Assembly: GCA_002315015.1 (NCBI GenBank)
Contig: DCEX01000029.1
Location: 37,632 to 101,631 of the forward strand
DNA from: Faecalibacterium sp. UBA1819
Lineage (GTDB): Bacteria > Bacillota > Clostridia > Oscillospirales > Ruminococcaceae
Length of the DNA: 64,000 bases
Direction: 5' to 3'
In this document: piece after piece, positions 17,480-25,864 of the stretch
Layout of the letters: every line of letters starts with the position of its first letter
Position numbering within the stretch: the stretch's first letter is position 1
The notes under the pieces: model-generated
Told to the model about the DNA's origin: nothing
Databases searched by the model: none
What the model saw: the letters and a program-made list of their open reading frames with translations, nothing else
Made by a program: the position numbers and the translations under genes

Positions 17480-17858
17480 GTTTTCATGTTCATATAGCGA
17501 GAACAACTTTTGACCAGTCTCTTATTTTTTCAGAGGCTCAAGGCCATGCGGACAGCCGGGTCAAACTGCCGAGTGTAAAACCGCTTTGGTTTTACGTTAT
17601 TGATTGCGTTCAAAGCGCAACTTTTATAAGTTGGCAAGTGAATTGCCAATTGGTTCCTTCATAACCAAGTGTACTAGAGTACACACTTGTGAAACGGTCA
17701 ATAAGAGTAGTAAAAGTAGTTCTTACTATATAGACTCTGCAAATCTTCTGCCACCTGCTGCGCCGCCGTGCGTCGGTGCGCTTCGCGGCTGTGCGTTTTT
17801 TAGAAGATACGACAAGTTTTTCAAGGATGTACCACGGTACCGTGGTACATCCTTTTTT
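17480..17858 (+). ncRNA. Structured noncoding RNA, unidentified (raiA-motif RNA is first guess)
   Basis: A transcript of about 375 nt bounded by a perfect promoter and a perfect terminator palindrome. Between 17575 and 17684 lie six short hairpins almost end to end: GTAAAACC/GGTTTTAC, TTGCG/CGCAA, AACTT/AAGTT, GGCAA/TTGCC, TTGGTT/AACCAA and GTGTAC/GTACAC. Longer-range complements exist: CTCTTATT (17519-17526) with AATAAGAG (17700-17707), and TTGACC (17510-17515) with GGTCAA at either 17559-17564 or 17696-17701. A further hairpin closed by ATCTTCT/AGAAGAT spans about 17743-17808. The conserved-looking unpaired core is around 17541-17570. It lacks the hallmarks of RNase P RNA, tmRNA and SRP RNA. 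Size, host group and free-standing context would suit raiA RNA, but that is from memory and unverified. Confidence 0.65.
17823..17858 (+). terminator. Terminator of the structured RNA
   Basis: A perfect 32-bp palindrome (17823-17854, centred on GGTACC) followed by a run of T to 17858. In RNA it folds into one uninterrupted stem. Confidence 0.92.
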
Positions 17859-18109
17859 GTTTGCCCGGCGGCAGAATGCCGCCTATGGGCTTTCTGAAAA
17901 GTCGAAATTTTCTGCTTTTTCTACAAGGCGTGGTGTATGCTGCGTTAAAAATGCTCGCAATCCACAAAGGATTCCTGCGCTTTTTGCCTTGCAGCCCCTC
18001 ACACCTTACGAAAAATCAGTGCATTTCTTTGTTTTCAGAAACGCCCTGATTACGGACGCTGTGCCGCCAAACAGCAAACGGCTTTGAAAGGGCCGTTGGG
18101 AGGTTTCTT
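17859..18109 (+). other. speD upstream region with hairpin and imperfect inverted repeat
   Basis: 251 bp without a credible gene. It holds a 7-bp hairpin GGCGGCA/TGCCGCC with a three-base loop (17867-17883) and an imperfect inverted repeat: outer arms at about 17912-17935 and 18000-18019 share CTG-TTTTTC and AAGG-GTG matches, and an inner AATCC/GGATT stem lies at about 17959-17973. No clear promoter was found, though one must drive the speD operon unless it is read through from upstream. GGGAGG precedes the speD ATG. Confidence 0.5.
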
Positions 18110-18889
18110 ATGTCAGAAAAAATGAGACTGTACGGGTTTAACAACCTGACCAAATCTTTGAGCTTTAATATCTACGATATTTGCTATGCCAAAACGGCGC
18201 GCGAACAGCAAGACTATATTAAGTATATCAATGAGCAGTACAACTCCGACCGCTTGACGGAAATTCTGACAAAACTAACGGAAATGATCGGCGCAACCGT
18301 GCTGAACATTTCCAAGCAGGACTATGAGCCGCAGGGCGCCAGCGTCACCTTCTTAATTGCGGAGGAAAGCATGGTGAAAAACCGCAGCGGCGAACTGGTG
18401 GTGGCGCATCTTGACAAAAGCCATGTCACCGTCCACACTTACCCGGAATATCACCCCGAAACCTCCATTGCCACCTTCCGCGTGGATATCGACGTTTCTA
18501 CCTGCGGCGAAATCACGCCGCTTTCCACCTTGGATTTCCTGATTGGCAGCTTTGACTCCGACATTATCACCATCGACTATCGCGTGCGCGGCTTTACGCG
18601 CAACATGGCGGGCAAAAAGCTGTTTATGGACCATTCCATCACTTCCGTACAGGATTATATCAACGACGATATTTTGAAAAAGTATGACGCTGTGGACATC
18701 AACGTCTATCAAGCCAATATGTTCCACACCAAGCTTTTGATTAAAGATCCCATTTTGCAAAACTACCTGTTCAATTCGGACGTGTACGAAATTCCGCCGA
18801 AAATCCGGTTGGATATCACCAATGCCCTGCGCCGTGAAATGATTGAAATTTTCAGCGGCTGCAATGTTTATCGGGAGGGAGAAAAGTGA
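18110..18889 (+). CDS. speD: S-adenosylmethionine decarboxylase proenzyme (E. coli type)
   Basis: 259 residues, the length of the large E. coli-type bacterial SpeD. The proenzyme self-cleaves at the Lys-Ser bond in HLDKSHVTVHTYPE (serine about residue 104) to form the pyruvoyl group, then decarboxylates SAM to the aminopropyl donor. The conserved TCGEITPLSTLDFLIGSFDSDI catalytic block follows. The ATG is preceded by GGGAGG. It leads a gene cluster speD-speA-speE-speB and overlaps speA by 4 bp. Confidence 0.96.
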   Translation: MSEKMRLYGFNNLTKSLSFNIYDICYAKTAREQQDYIKYINEQYNSDRLTEILTKLTEMIGATVLNISKQDYEPQGASVTFLIAEESMVKNRSGELVVAHLDKSHVTVHTYPEYHPETSIATFRVDIDVSTCGEITPLSTLDFLIGSFDSDIITIDYRVRGFTRNMAGKKLFMDHSITSVQDYINDDILKKYDAVDINVYQANMFHTKLLIKDPILQNYLFNSDVYEIPPKIRLDITNALRREMIEIFSGCNVYREGEK

Positions 18890-20334
18890 GAAATCAAGAG
18901 CGCGCCCCTTTGGCCGAGGCGCTGGAGCAAATGCGCCACAACCGCCTTGTCCCGTTTGATGTACCCGGCCACAAGCGCGGCAAAGGCAACCCGGAGCTGA
19001 TGGAGTTTTTGGGCGAACGGTGCCTTTCCGTCGATGTCAATTCCATGAAGCCTCTGGACAATCTGTGCCACCCGGTCAGCGTCATCAAAGAGGCCGAGGA
19101 GCTTGCCGCCGAAGCCTTCGGCGCGGCACACGCCTTTTTCATGGTGGGCGGTACGACATCTGCCGTGCAGGCTATGATTTTGTCCAGCGTCAAAAGCGGT
19201 GATGAGATTATTTTGCCGCGCAATGTGCATCAAAGCGTCATCAATTCGCTGGTGCTGTGCGGCGCGGTTCCCGTTTATATTAACCCTCAGACAAACAGCC
19301 GTTTGGGCATTGCCTTGGGCATGTCGATGCAGGACGTGGAACGCACCATCGAAAGCCACCCGAATGCCAAGGCCATTTTGGTGAATAACCCCACCTATTA
19401 CGGCATTTGCTCGGACCTGCGCAGCATTACCAAAGCGGCACACGCGCGCGGCATTCGTGTTCTCGTGGACGAAGCCCACGGCACACACTTCTATTTCGGC
19501 AAAGATATGCCCGTGTCCGCCATGGCCGCAGGAGCCGATATGGCGGCGGTCAGTATGCACAAGTCGGGCGGCTCGCTCACGCAAAGCTCCGTGCTTTTGT
19601 GCGGCCCCAATGTCAATGCCCACTATGTCCGTCAAGTCATCAACTTGACGCAGACCACCAGCGGCTCGTATCTGCTGCTTTCCAGCTTGGATTTATCCCG
19701 CCGCAACCTCGCGCTGCGCGGCGTGGAAATTTTTGAAAAAGTCAAGCGCTTTTCCAATTATGCCCGCGATGAAATCAACGCCATCGGCGATTACTACGCC
19801 TATTCGAGCGAGCTGGTCAACGGTGACAGCGTGTTCGACTTTGACACCACCAAGCTCTCGGTGAATACGCTTGCGCTGGGGCTTGCAGGCATTGAGGTGT
19901 ACGACCTTTTGCGCGACGATTACGACATTCAAATCGAATTCGGCGATTTGGGCAACATTCTTGCCTACATTTCCGTGGGCGATAAAAACAAAAACATCGA
20001 ACGTCTGATCAGCGCCCTGAGCGAAATTCGCCGCATTCACAAGCGGGATAACCGCGATATGCTCGAAAACGAGTATATCAGCCCGCAGGTGGCGATGTCC
20101 CCGCAAACGGCTTTTTATTCGCAAAAAGTTTCTTTGCCCTTGGCGGAATGTGCCGGTAAGGTGTGTACGGAGTTTGTGATGTGTTACCCCCCCGGCATTC
20201 CCATTTTAGCGCCGGGCGAAATTATCACGCAGGACATCATCCGGTATATCCGGTACGCAAAAGAAAAGGGCTGTGTACTCACCGGCCCAGAAAGCGTTGA
20301 TGTCACCCATTTGAATATTTTGAAGGGAGAGTAA
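18886..20334 (+). CDS. speA: PLP-dependent arginine decarboxylase (Orn/Lys/Arg decarboxylase, fold type I)
   Basis: 482 residues. The cofactor lysine is K226 in SMHKSGGSLTQSS; the GGTTSAVQAMI phosphate-binding segment is at about 88-98 and VDEAHGTHF supplies the PLP-nitrogen aspartate (about 195). The family also holds lysine and ornithine decarboxylases; arginine is inferred because agmatinase (speB) is encoded two genes downstream. Start overlaps speD (ATG/GTG region GTGAG at 18886), following GGGAGGGAG. The short N terminus shows a biosynthetic form without the wing domain of inducible acid-stress enzymes. Confidence 0.9.
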   Translation: MRNQERAPLAEALEQMRHNRLVPFDVPGHKRGKGNPELMEFLGERCLSVDVNSMKPLDNLCHPVSVIKEAEELAAEAFGAAHAFFMVGGTTSAVQAMILSSVKSGDEIILPRNVHQSVINSLVLCGAVPVYINPQTNSRLGIALGMSMQDVERTIESHPNAKAILVNNPTYYGICSDLRSITKAAHARGIRVLVDEAHGTHFYFGKDMPVSAMAAGADMAAVSMHKSGGSLTQSSVLLCGPNVNAHYVRQVINLTQTTSGSYLLLSSLDLSRRNLALRGVEIFEKVKRFSNYARDEINAIGDYYAYSSELVNGDSVFDFDTTKLSVNTLALGLAGIEVYDLLRDDYDIQIEFGDLGNILAYISVGDKNKNIERLISALSEIRRIHKRDNRDMLENEYISPQVAMSPQTAFYSQKVSLPLAECAGKVCTEFVMCYPPGIPILAPGEIITQDIIRYIRYAKEKGCVLTGPESVDVTHLNILKGE

Positions 20335-20335
20335 T

Positions 20336-21187
20336 ATGGACGATTTATGGTATAGCGAATATCACACGCCGAATGTGCGGCTTTCCATTCGCATCCGCGA
20401 GCAGCTGCACCACGAACAAAGCACCTATCAGTCGATTTCGATTTATGATTCGCTTGAGTTTGGCCGCTTTTTAACGCTGGACGGCGTGATGATGCTCACC
20501 GAGCGCGATGAATTTATTTATCACGAAATGATTACTCATCCCGCCTTTGCCGTCAACCCCGACATCCGCCGTGTGCTGGTCATCGGCGCAGGTGATGGCG
20601 GCGTTGCACGCGAGCTGGCCAAATACCCGCAGATTGAGCAAATCGAAGTGGTGGAAATTGACCCGCGCGTGGTGGAAGTCTGCCGCGAGTATCTGCCGCA
20701 AACGGCATGTGGTTTTGACGACCCGCGCGTTGTGCTGCACTATGAGGACGGCCTGAAATTTGTCCGCCGAAAGGAAAATCTCTACGATTTGATTATCGTC
20801 GATTCCACCGACCCGTTCGGCCCCGGCGAAGTACTGTTCACGCGCGAATTTTACGGCAGCTGCTTCAGTGCCTTGACGGAAAAAGGCATTTTAATCAACC
20901 AGCACGAAAGCCCGTTTTATCACGCGGACGCAAACGAAATGCAGCAGGCACACCGCCGCATTGCGCAGGTGTTCCCCGTTGCAACGGTGTATCAAGCCCA
21001 TATTCCCACCTACCCCTCCGGCCACTGGCTGTTCGGGTTTGCGTCGAAGGGGCTGCATCCTGTTCAGGATTTACAGGCCGAGCGCTGGAATGCCTTACAG
21101 CTTGCGAGCCGCTATTATAACACCGAGGTGCATACCGGTGCATTCGGTTTGCCAAACTATGTAAAGGAGCTTCTCACTCGTGGATAA
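20336..21187 (+). CDS. speE: Polyamine aminopropyltransferase (spermidine synthase)
   Basis: 283 residues. It transfers the aminopropyl group of decarboxylated SAM to putrescine. The Rossmann motif GAGDGGVARELAK is at about 84-96, the acidic VEIDPRVVEV follows, and the catalytic gate DSTDPFGPGEVLFTREFY is at about 157-174. The N-terminal beta domain (YQSISIYDSLEFGRFLTLDGVMMLTERDEFIYHEM) is standard. It lies 1 bp after speA and overlaps speB by 8 bp. Whether its acceptor is putrescine or agmatine cannot be read directly. Confidence 0.95.
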   Translation: MDDLWYSEYHTPNVRLSIRIREQLHHEQSTYQSISIYDSLEFGRFLTLDGVMMLTERDEFIYHEMITHPAFAVNPDIRRVLVIGAGDGGVARELAKYPQIEQIEVVEIDPRVVEVCREYLPQTACGFDDPRVVLHYEDGLKFVRRKENLYDLIIVDSTDPFGPGEVLFTREFYGSCFSALTEKGILINQHESPFYHADANEMQQAHRRIAQVFPVATVYQAHIPTYPSGHWLFGFASKGLHPVQDLQAERWNALQLASRYYNTEVHTGAFGLPNYVKELLTRG

Positions 21188-22037
21188 AAACATTCAAACT
21201 TTTTTAGCGTGCGAAGCAGCGTTCAGCGATGCCAAAACCGTTTTGTTCGGCGCACCGTTTGACGGCACAACGTCGTTTCGCCCCGGCACCCGCTTTGGCC
21301 CTTCTGCCATTCGCAGCGAGTCTTTCGGCATTGAAACATATTCGCCTTACTGTGACCGCGATTTAACCGACTGCGCCATTTATGACGGCGGCGACTTGGA
21401 GCTGCCCTTCGGCAATACCGAGCGCGTGCTGTCAATGATTGAGGACTACACCGAGCAGGTGCTTTCTGCCGGAAAGCGCTTTGTGATGCTGGGCGGTGAA
21501 CACCTTGTCACATTGGGTTCCCTGCGCGCCGTGTGCCGCCGCTATCCCGATTTGCACATCATTCATCTCGATGCCCACACCGATCTTCGCACCGATTACT
21601 TGGGCGAAGCGCTGTCTCATTCCACCGTGCTTTACCATGCGTGGAAACTTGTGGGCGATGGGCGCATTTTCCAGTTTGGTATCCGAAGCGGCGAGAAATA
21701 TGAATTTGAATTTGCAAAGCAGCATACGACACTGCGCAAATTTGATTTGCAGGGCTTTGAGGAAACCGTCAAGGCGCTGGAGGGAAAGCCCGTCTACTTT
21801 ACGTTAGACCTCGATGTGCTTGACCCGTCTATTTTCTGCGGCACAGGCACCCCGGAAGCGGGCGGCGTGACCTTTAAAGAGCTGATGCAGGCGATTTTGC
21901 AATTGAACCGCCTGAATATTGTAGGCTGCGATATCAACGAGCTTTCCCCCCATTATGACCACAGCGGCACTTCGACCGCTGTTGCATGTAAAGTAACCAG
22001 AGAGATTTTGCTTCAACTGACAAGCGATTTTTCATAA
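21180..22037 (+). CDS. speB: Agmatinase
   Basis: 285-residue ureohydrolase. It hydrolyses agmatine to putrescine and urea with a binuclear manganese site: GGEHLVTLG, HLDAHTDLRTDY and TLDLDVLDPS carry the metal-binding His/Asp residues. The GAPFDGTTSFRPGTRFGPSAIR segment is typical of agmatinase rather than arginase. It begins with GTG overlapping the end of speE, so it is translationally coupled. With speA it provides the arginine-to-putrescine branch. Confidence 0.94.
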   Translation: MDKNIQTFLACEAAFSDAKTVLFGAPFDGTTSFRPGTRFGPSAIRSESFGIETYSPYCDRDLTDCAIYDGGDLELPFGNTERVLSMIEDYTEQVLSAGKRFVMLGGEHLVTLGSLRAVCRRYPDLHIIHLDAHTDLRTDYLGEALSHSTVLYHAWKLVGDGRIFQFGIRSGEKYEFEFAKQHTTLRKFDLQGFEETVKALEGKPVYFTLDLDVLDPSIFCGTGTPEAGGVTFKELMQAILQLNRLNIVGCDINELSPHYDHSGTSTAVACKVTREILLQLTSDFS

Positions 22038-22069
22038 GGCATTGCCATCAATAAAAAGGAGTGTGTAAC

Positions 22070-23272
22070 ATGGGTAAATGTTTAATCATCGGCTGCGGCG
22101 GCGTCGCCGGCGTTGCCATCCACAAGTGCTGCCAAAACAGCGATGTTTTTGAGGAAATCATCATCGCCAGCCGCACGAAATCGAAATGCGACGACCTGAA
22201 AGCCAAGCTGGAAGGCACCACCAAAACCAAAATCCACACCGAGCAGGTAGACGCCGACAATGTGGACGAGCTGATTGCTGTCATCAACAAATACAAGCCC
22301 GACGTGGTTTTAAACTTGGCGCTTCCCTATCAGGATTTGACCATTATGGACGCTTGCCTTGCCACCAAAACGCACTATGTCGATACGGCCAACTACGAGC
22401 CGCTGGACACCGCAAAATTTGAGTACAAATGGCAGTGGGCTTACCGCGAGAAGTTCAAAGAGGCAGGCATCTGCGCTGTTTTGGGCAGCGGCTTCGACCC
22501 GGGCGTAACCGGCGTTTTCTCCGCCTATGCACAAAAGCACTATTTTGACGAAATCCACTACATTGACATTCTGGACTGCAACGGCGGCGACCACGGCTAT
22601 CCGTTTGCCACCAACTTCAACCCGGAAATCAACATCCGCGAAGTGACGGCCAACGGCAGCTACTGGGAGGACGGCCACTGGGTGGAAACAAAGCCCATGG
22701 AAATCAAGCGCGAGTACGATTTCGCGGGCGTAGGCAAAAAGGATATGTACCTTTTGCACCACGAGGAGCTGGAAAGCCTCGGCATCAACATCAAGGGCAT
22801 CAAGCGCATCCGCTTCTTTATGACCTTCGGCCAAAGCTACCTCACCCACCTCAAATGCTTGGAAAACGTGGGTATGACTTCCATCGAGCCGATTGAGTTT
22901 GAGGGCAAGCAGATTGTTCCCCTGCAATTCCTGAAAGCCGTTCTGCCCGACCCCGCCAGCCTCGGCCCGCGCACCGTCGGCAAGACGAACATCGGCTGCA
23001 TTTTCCAGGGCGTGAAGGACGGCAAAGAAAAAACGTATTACGTTTACAACATCTGCGACCACCAGGAATGCTATAAAGAGGTTGGCAGCCAGGCAATCTC
23101 CTACACCACCGGCGTACCCGCTATGATCGGTGCGATGCTGGTGATGAACGGCAAGTGGAATAAGCCCGGCGTATGGAACGTGGAGGAGTTTGATCCCGAT
23201 CCCTTCATGGACGAGCTGAACAAGTGGGGCTTGCCCTGGGTAGAGGACTTTAACCCGACTTTGGTGGACTAA
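22070..23272 (+). CDS. Carboxy(nor)spermidine dehydrogenase (saccharopine dehydrogenase family)
   Basis: 400 residues. An NADPH-binding CLIIGCGGVAGVA motif opens the protein, with the saccharopine dehydrogenase-like DTANYEPLDTAKFEYKWQW and GSGFDPGVTGVF segments. Members beside nspC condense aspartate beta-semialdehyde with putrescine (or diaminopropane) and reduce the imine, giving carboxyspermidine. The assignment rests on the family plus the adjacent decarboxylase. ATG 22070 follows AAAAAGGAG; the stop overlaps nspC by one base (TAATG). Confidence 0.92.
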   Translation: MGKCLIIGCGGVAGVAIHKCCQNSDVFEEIIIASRTKSKCDDLKAKLEGTTKTKIHTEQVDADNVDELIAVINKYKPDVVLNLALPYQDLTIMDACLATKTHYVDTANYEPLDTAKFEYKWQWAYREKFKEAGICAVLGSGFDPGVTGVFSAYAQKHYFDEIHYIDILDCNGGDHGYPFATNFNPEINIREVTANGSYWEDGHWVETKPMEIKREYDFAGVGKKDMYLLHHEELESLGINIKGIKRIRFFMTFGQSYLTHLKCLENVGMTSIEPIEFEGKQIVPLQFLKAVLPDPASLGPRTVGKTNIGCIFQGVKDGKEKTYYVYNICDHQECYKEVGSQAISYTTGVPAMIGAMLVMNGKWNKPGVWNVEEFDPDPFMDELNKWGLPWVEDFNPTLVD

Positions 23273-24402
23273 TGAACAAGAATTTATACATGATTCCCAC
23301 GCCGTGCTATGTTGTCGATGAGCAAAAGCTCATCGACAACCTTACTATTTTGCGTGATGTTGCCAAAGAGTCCGGCGCAAAAATCCTGCTGGCACAAAAG
23401 GCGTTTTCCATGTTCGCTGTTTATCCGCTGATTGGCAAGTATTTAGCCGGGACAACCGCCAGCGGTTTGTTTGAAGCCAAGCTTGGCCATGAGGAAATGG
23501 GCGGCGAAACTCATATTTTCTGCGCGGCCTATCCCGAACAGGATTTTGACGAAATTTTGCGCATTTGCGACCATCTTTCGTTCAATTCCTTTGCACAGTG
23601 GGAGCGCTGCCGTGAGCGCGCTTTGGCGGCAAAGAAAAGCTGCGGCATCCGCATTAACCCCGAACACTCTACGCAAGAGCACGGCATTTATGACCCCTGT
23701 GCCGAAGGCTCTCGCCTGGGTGTCACCCGTGCGCAGTTCCGAACCGACTTGCTGGACGGCATTGAGGGGCTGCACTTTCACACCCTCTGTGAGCAAAACA
23801 GCGATGCACTGATTGAAACGCTGGCAGCAGTGGAAGAAAAATTTGGAGAGTTCCTGCCTCGTATGAAATGGGTGAATTTCGGCGGCGGCCACCACATCAC
23901 GCGCCCCGATTATGACCGCGCCGCGTTGATTGACTGCATCCGCCGTTTCCGCGAAAAATACGGCGTCGAGGTTTATCTGGAGCCGGGCGAAGCCATCGCC
24001 TACCATGCGGGCTATCTGGTGGCGTCGGTGCTGGACATTGTGAAGAACGGCATTGATATCGCACTTTTGGATGCGTCTGCCGCGTGTCACATGCCGGATG
24101 TCATTGAAATGCCCTATCGTCCCCCGCTGTATGAGAGCGGACTTGCGGGCGAAAAAGCACACACCTACCGCTTGGCGGGCGCTACCTGCCTTGCCGGGGA
24201 TGTCATTGGGGATTACTCGTTTGACAAGCCCTTAAACGTCGGTGACAAGCTGATTTTTGAGGATATGGCCATCTACTCGATGGTGAAAAACAACACCTTC
24301 AACGGGATGTGTCTGCCCTCCATTGCACTGATGAAGCAGGATGGCAGCATTGAAACCGTGCGCAGCTTCGGTTACGAAGATTTTAAAACACGGCTCTCTT
24401 AA
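23272..24402 (+). CDS. nspC: Carboxynorspermidine decarboxylase
   Basis: 376 residues, PLP-dependent, fold type III (alanine racemase-like). The cofactor lysine is K43 in ILLAQKAFSMFAVYPLIG; the phosphate-binding GGGHHITRPDYD and EPGEAIAYHAGY segments, and the ATCLAGDVIGDY catalytic-cysteine region from the second subunit, are intact. It removes the carboxyl of carboxyspermidine or carboxynorspermidine to give spermidine or norspermidine. Translation is coupled to the dehydrogenase through the TAATG overlap. Confidence 0.95.
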   Translation: MNKNLYMIPTPCYVVDEQKLIDNLTILRDVAKESGAKILLAQKAFSMFAVYPLIGKYLAGTTASGLFEAKLGHEEMGGETHIFCAAYPEQDFDEILRICDHLSFNSFAQWERCRERALAAKKSCGIRINPEHSTQEHGIYDPCAEGSRLGVTRAQFRTDLLDGIEGLHFHTLCEQNSDALIETLAAVEEKFGEFLPRMKWVNFGGGHHITRPDYDRAALIDCIRRFREKYGVEVYLEPGEAIAYHAGYLVASVLDIVKNGIDIALLDASAACHMPDVIEMPYRPPLYESGLAGEKAHTYRLAGATCLAGDVIGDYSFDKPLNVGDKLIFEDMAIYSMVKNNTFNGMCLPSIALMKQDGSIETVRSFGYEDFKTRLS

Positions 24403-24420
24403 ATACTTCATCAATAAGCG

Positions 24421-24447
24421 ATAGGCAGGGCAAAATGCCCTGCCTAT
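24421..24447 (+). terminator. Hairpin between nspC and aspartokinase (terminator or attenuator)
   Basis: A perfect 12-bp stem, ATAGGCAGGGCA with TGCCCTGCCTAT and a three-base loop, followed by TTTTAAAGGAG. The U-tract is short and runs straight into the ribosome binding site of the aspartokinase, so partial termination or processing is likely. Confidence 0.6.
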
Positions 24448-24466
24448 TTTAAAGGAGATACACTTC

Positions 24467-25786
24467 ATGATTGTGGCAAAATTCGGGGGAAGCTCCCTGG
24501 CAGACGCAAAGCAATTTCAAAAAGTACGCGCTATCGTCACGAGCGACGAGCGACGCCGCGTTGTTGTTCCCAGCGCACCGGGCAAGCGCTTTTCCGATGA
24601 CGATAAAATTACCGATATGCTCTATTATTGCTTTTATGCGCGTCAGCGCGGCGATGGTTTCGACGCCATGTTTCAAAAAATCAGCGAGCGCTATTGGGAA
24701 ATTGCGCAGGAGCTTTCTCTTTCCGTAAATTTGCAGCCCTATCTTGAAGAAATTCATGCGCAGATTGTCGCGGGAGCCAATGCGGACTACTGCGCCAGCC
24801 GCGGCGAATATTTAAACGGCATCCTGCTTGCAAACTATCTTGGATTTCGCTTTTTAGACGCGGCAGAGGTCATCTTTTTTGACAAAAACGGCGTACTGGA
24901 CAGCGAAAAGACAAACCGCCGCCTTGCGAAACGACTGACAGCCGAGCTGCCGGTGGTTCTGCCGGGTTTTTACGGCAGTGACGCACACGGAAATATTCGT
25001 GTGTTTTCGCGCGGCGGCAGCGACATTACCGGGGCTTTGGCTGCACGCGCGTGTGAGGCGGAAGTGTATGAGAATTGGACAGACGTTTCCGGCTTTCTGA
25101 TGGCCGACCCGCGCATTGTGTCAAACCCGCTCCCCATCCGTCATGTCACCTACCACGAAATGCACGCATTGGCCAGTGCCGGTGCAACGGTGCTGCACGA
25201 GGACAGCGTTGCACCTGTCAGTCAAGACGGCATTCCCACACAAATCCGCAATACGAACGACCCGACCCACCCCGGTACCCTCATTACAAGCACGGCGGTT
25301 CGGCGCGAAAACTTTTCCATCTTCGCCGGAATCGCAGGCAAAAAAGGATACAGCCTTTTGCTTGCCGAAAAGCAGCACCGTGACGCTTCCCCCGCCTTTA
25401 TGCAAGGCGTTTTTCAAGCGGCACAGCATTGCGGAATGGACTTTCAGCTGCTTTCCGTCAACGGCAGTCATCTTTGCTTGCTGATTGAAACCGAGCAGTA
25501 CGAAACGAAAAGCATCGGCTTTTGGGAAGAAATTTCCGAAATGGGCGTTCCTTATTTCCACTCTGTCGAGCCCGGCTTTGCCTGTATCGTGCTGGTGGGC
25601 TATGGCGTAGTGCATAACTATCAAACCATCAACCGCATTTACAAAGCTTTGCAGAAGCGGGAAATTGAGGTTTCCATGATTACGCAGGGCATGAGTGAGA
25701 TCAGCACATGGGTTGCCGTGCAGGAGGATGACATGGAAGACGCTATCCGCACCCTTTACGAAGAATTCTGCCGCGATACGCACTAA
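24467..25786 (+). CDS. Aspartate kinase (polyamine-cluster paralogue)
   Basis: 439 residues. It phosphorylates aspartate, the first step towards aspartate semialdehyde. The kinase core begins MIVAKFGGSSLAD and contains FSRGGSDITGALAARA and WTDVSGFLMADPRIV; two ACT-like regulatory segments follow from about residue 285 (YSLLLAEKQ... and CIVLVGYGVVHN). It differs from the second aspartokinase at 47568-48773 (401 residues, GRGGSDTSAVAIAAAL). Its position after nspC suggests a dedicated supply of aspartate semialdehyde for carboxyspermidine formation; that is inference. Confidence 0.9.
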   Translation: MIVAKFGGSSLADAKQFQKVRAIVTSDERRRVVVPSAPGKRFSDDDKITDMLYYCFYARQRGDGFDAMFQKISERYWEIAQELSLSVNLQPYLEEIHAQIVAGANADYCASRGEYLNGILLANYLGFRFLDAAEVIFFDKNGVLDSEKTNRRLAKRLTAELPVVLPGFYGSDAHGNIRVFSRGGSDITGALAARACEAEVYENWTDVSGFLMADPRIVSNPLPIRHVTYHEMHALASAGATVLHEDSVAPVSQDGIPTQIRNTNDPTHPGTLITSTAVRRENFSIFAGIAGKKGYSLLLAEKQHRDASPAFMQGVFQAAQHCGMDFQLLSVNGSHLCLLIETEQYETKSIGFWEEISEMGVPYFHSVEPGFACIVLVGYGVVHNYQTINRIYKALQKREIEVSMITQGMSEISTWVAVQEDDMEDAIRTLYEEFCRDTH

Positions 25787-25864
25787 GGCTTCTGTGCACA
25801 AAGAAATGCGCCAAAAGCTTTGTTAAAACAATCAACACCGCACACGAAAGAGAGGTATTGAGAT

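Noticed and set aside
17480..17858. RNase P RNA, tmRNA, SRP RNA or 6S RNA as identity of the structured RNA
   Set aside because: The GAGGAAAGTCC core of RNase P, the tRNA-like ends of tmRNA and the SRP GGAA domain are absent; 6S would need one long rod closing both ends, not a run of short hairpins.
17604..18087. Three short plus-strand frames between the RNA gene and speD
   Set aside because: They run through hairpins and the terminator palindrome and lack ribosome binding sites.
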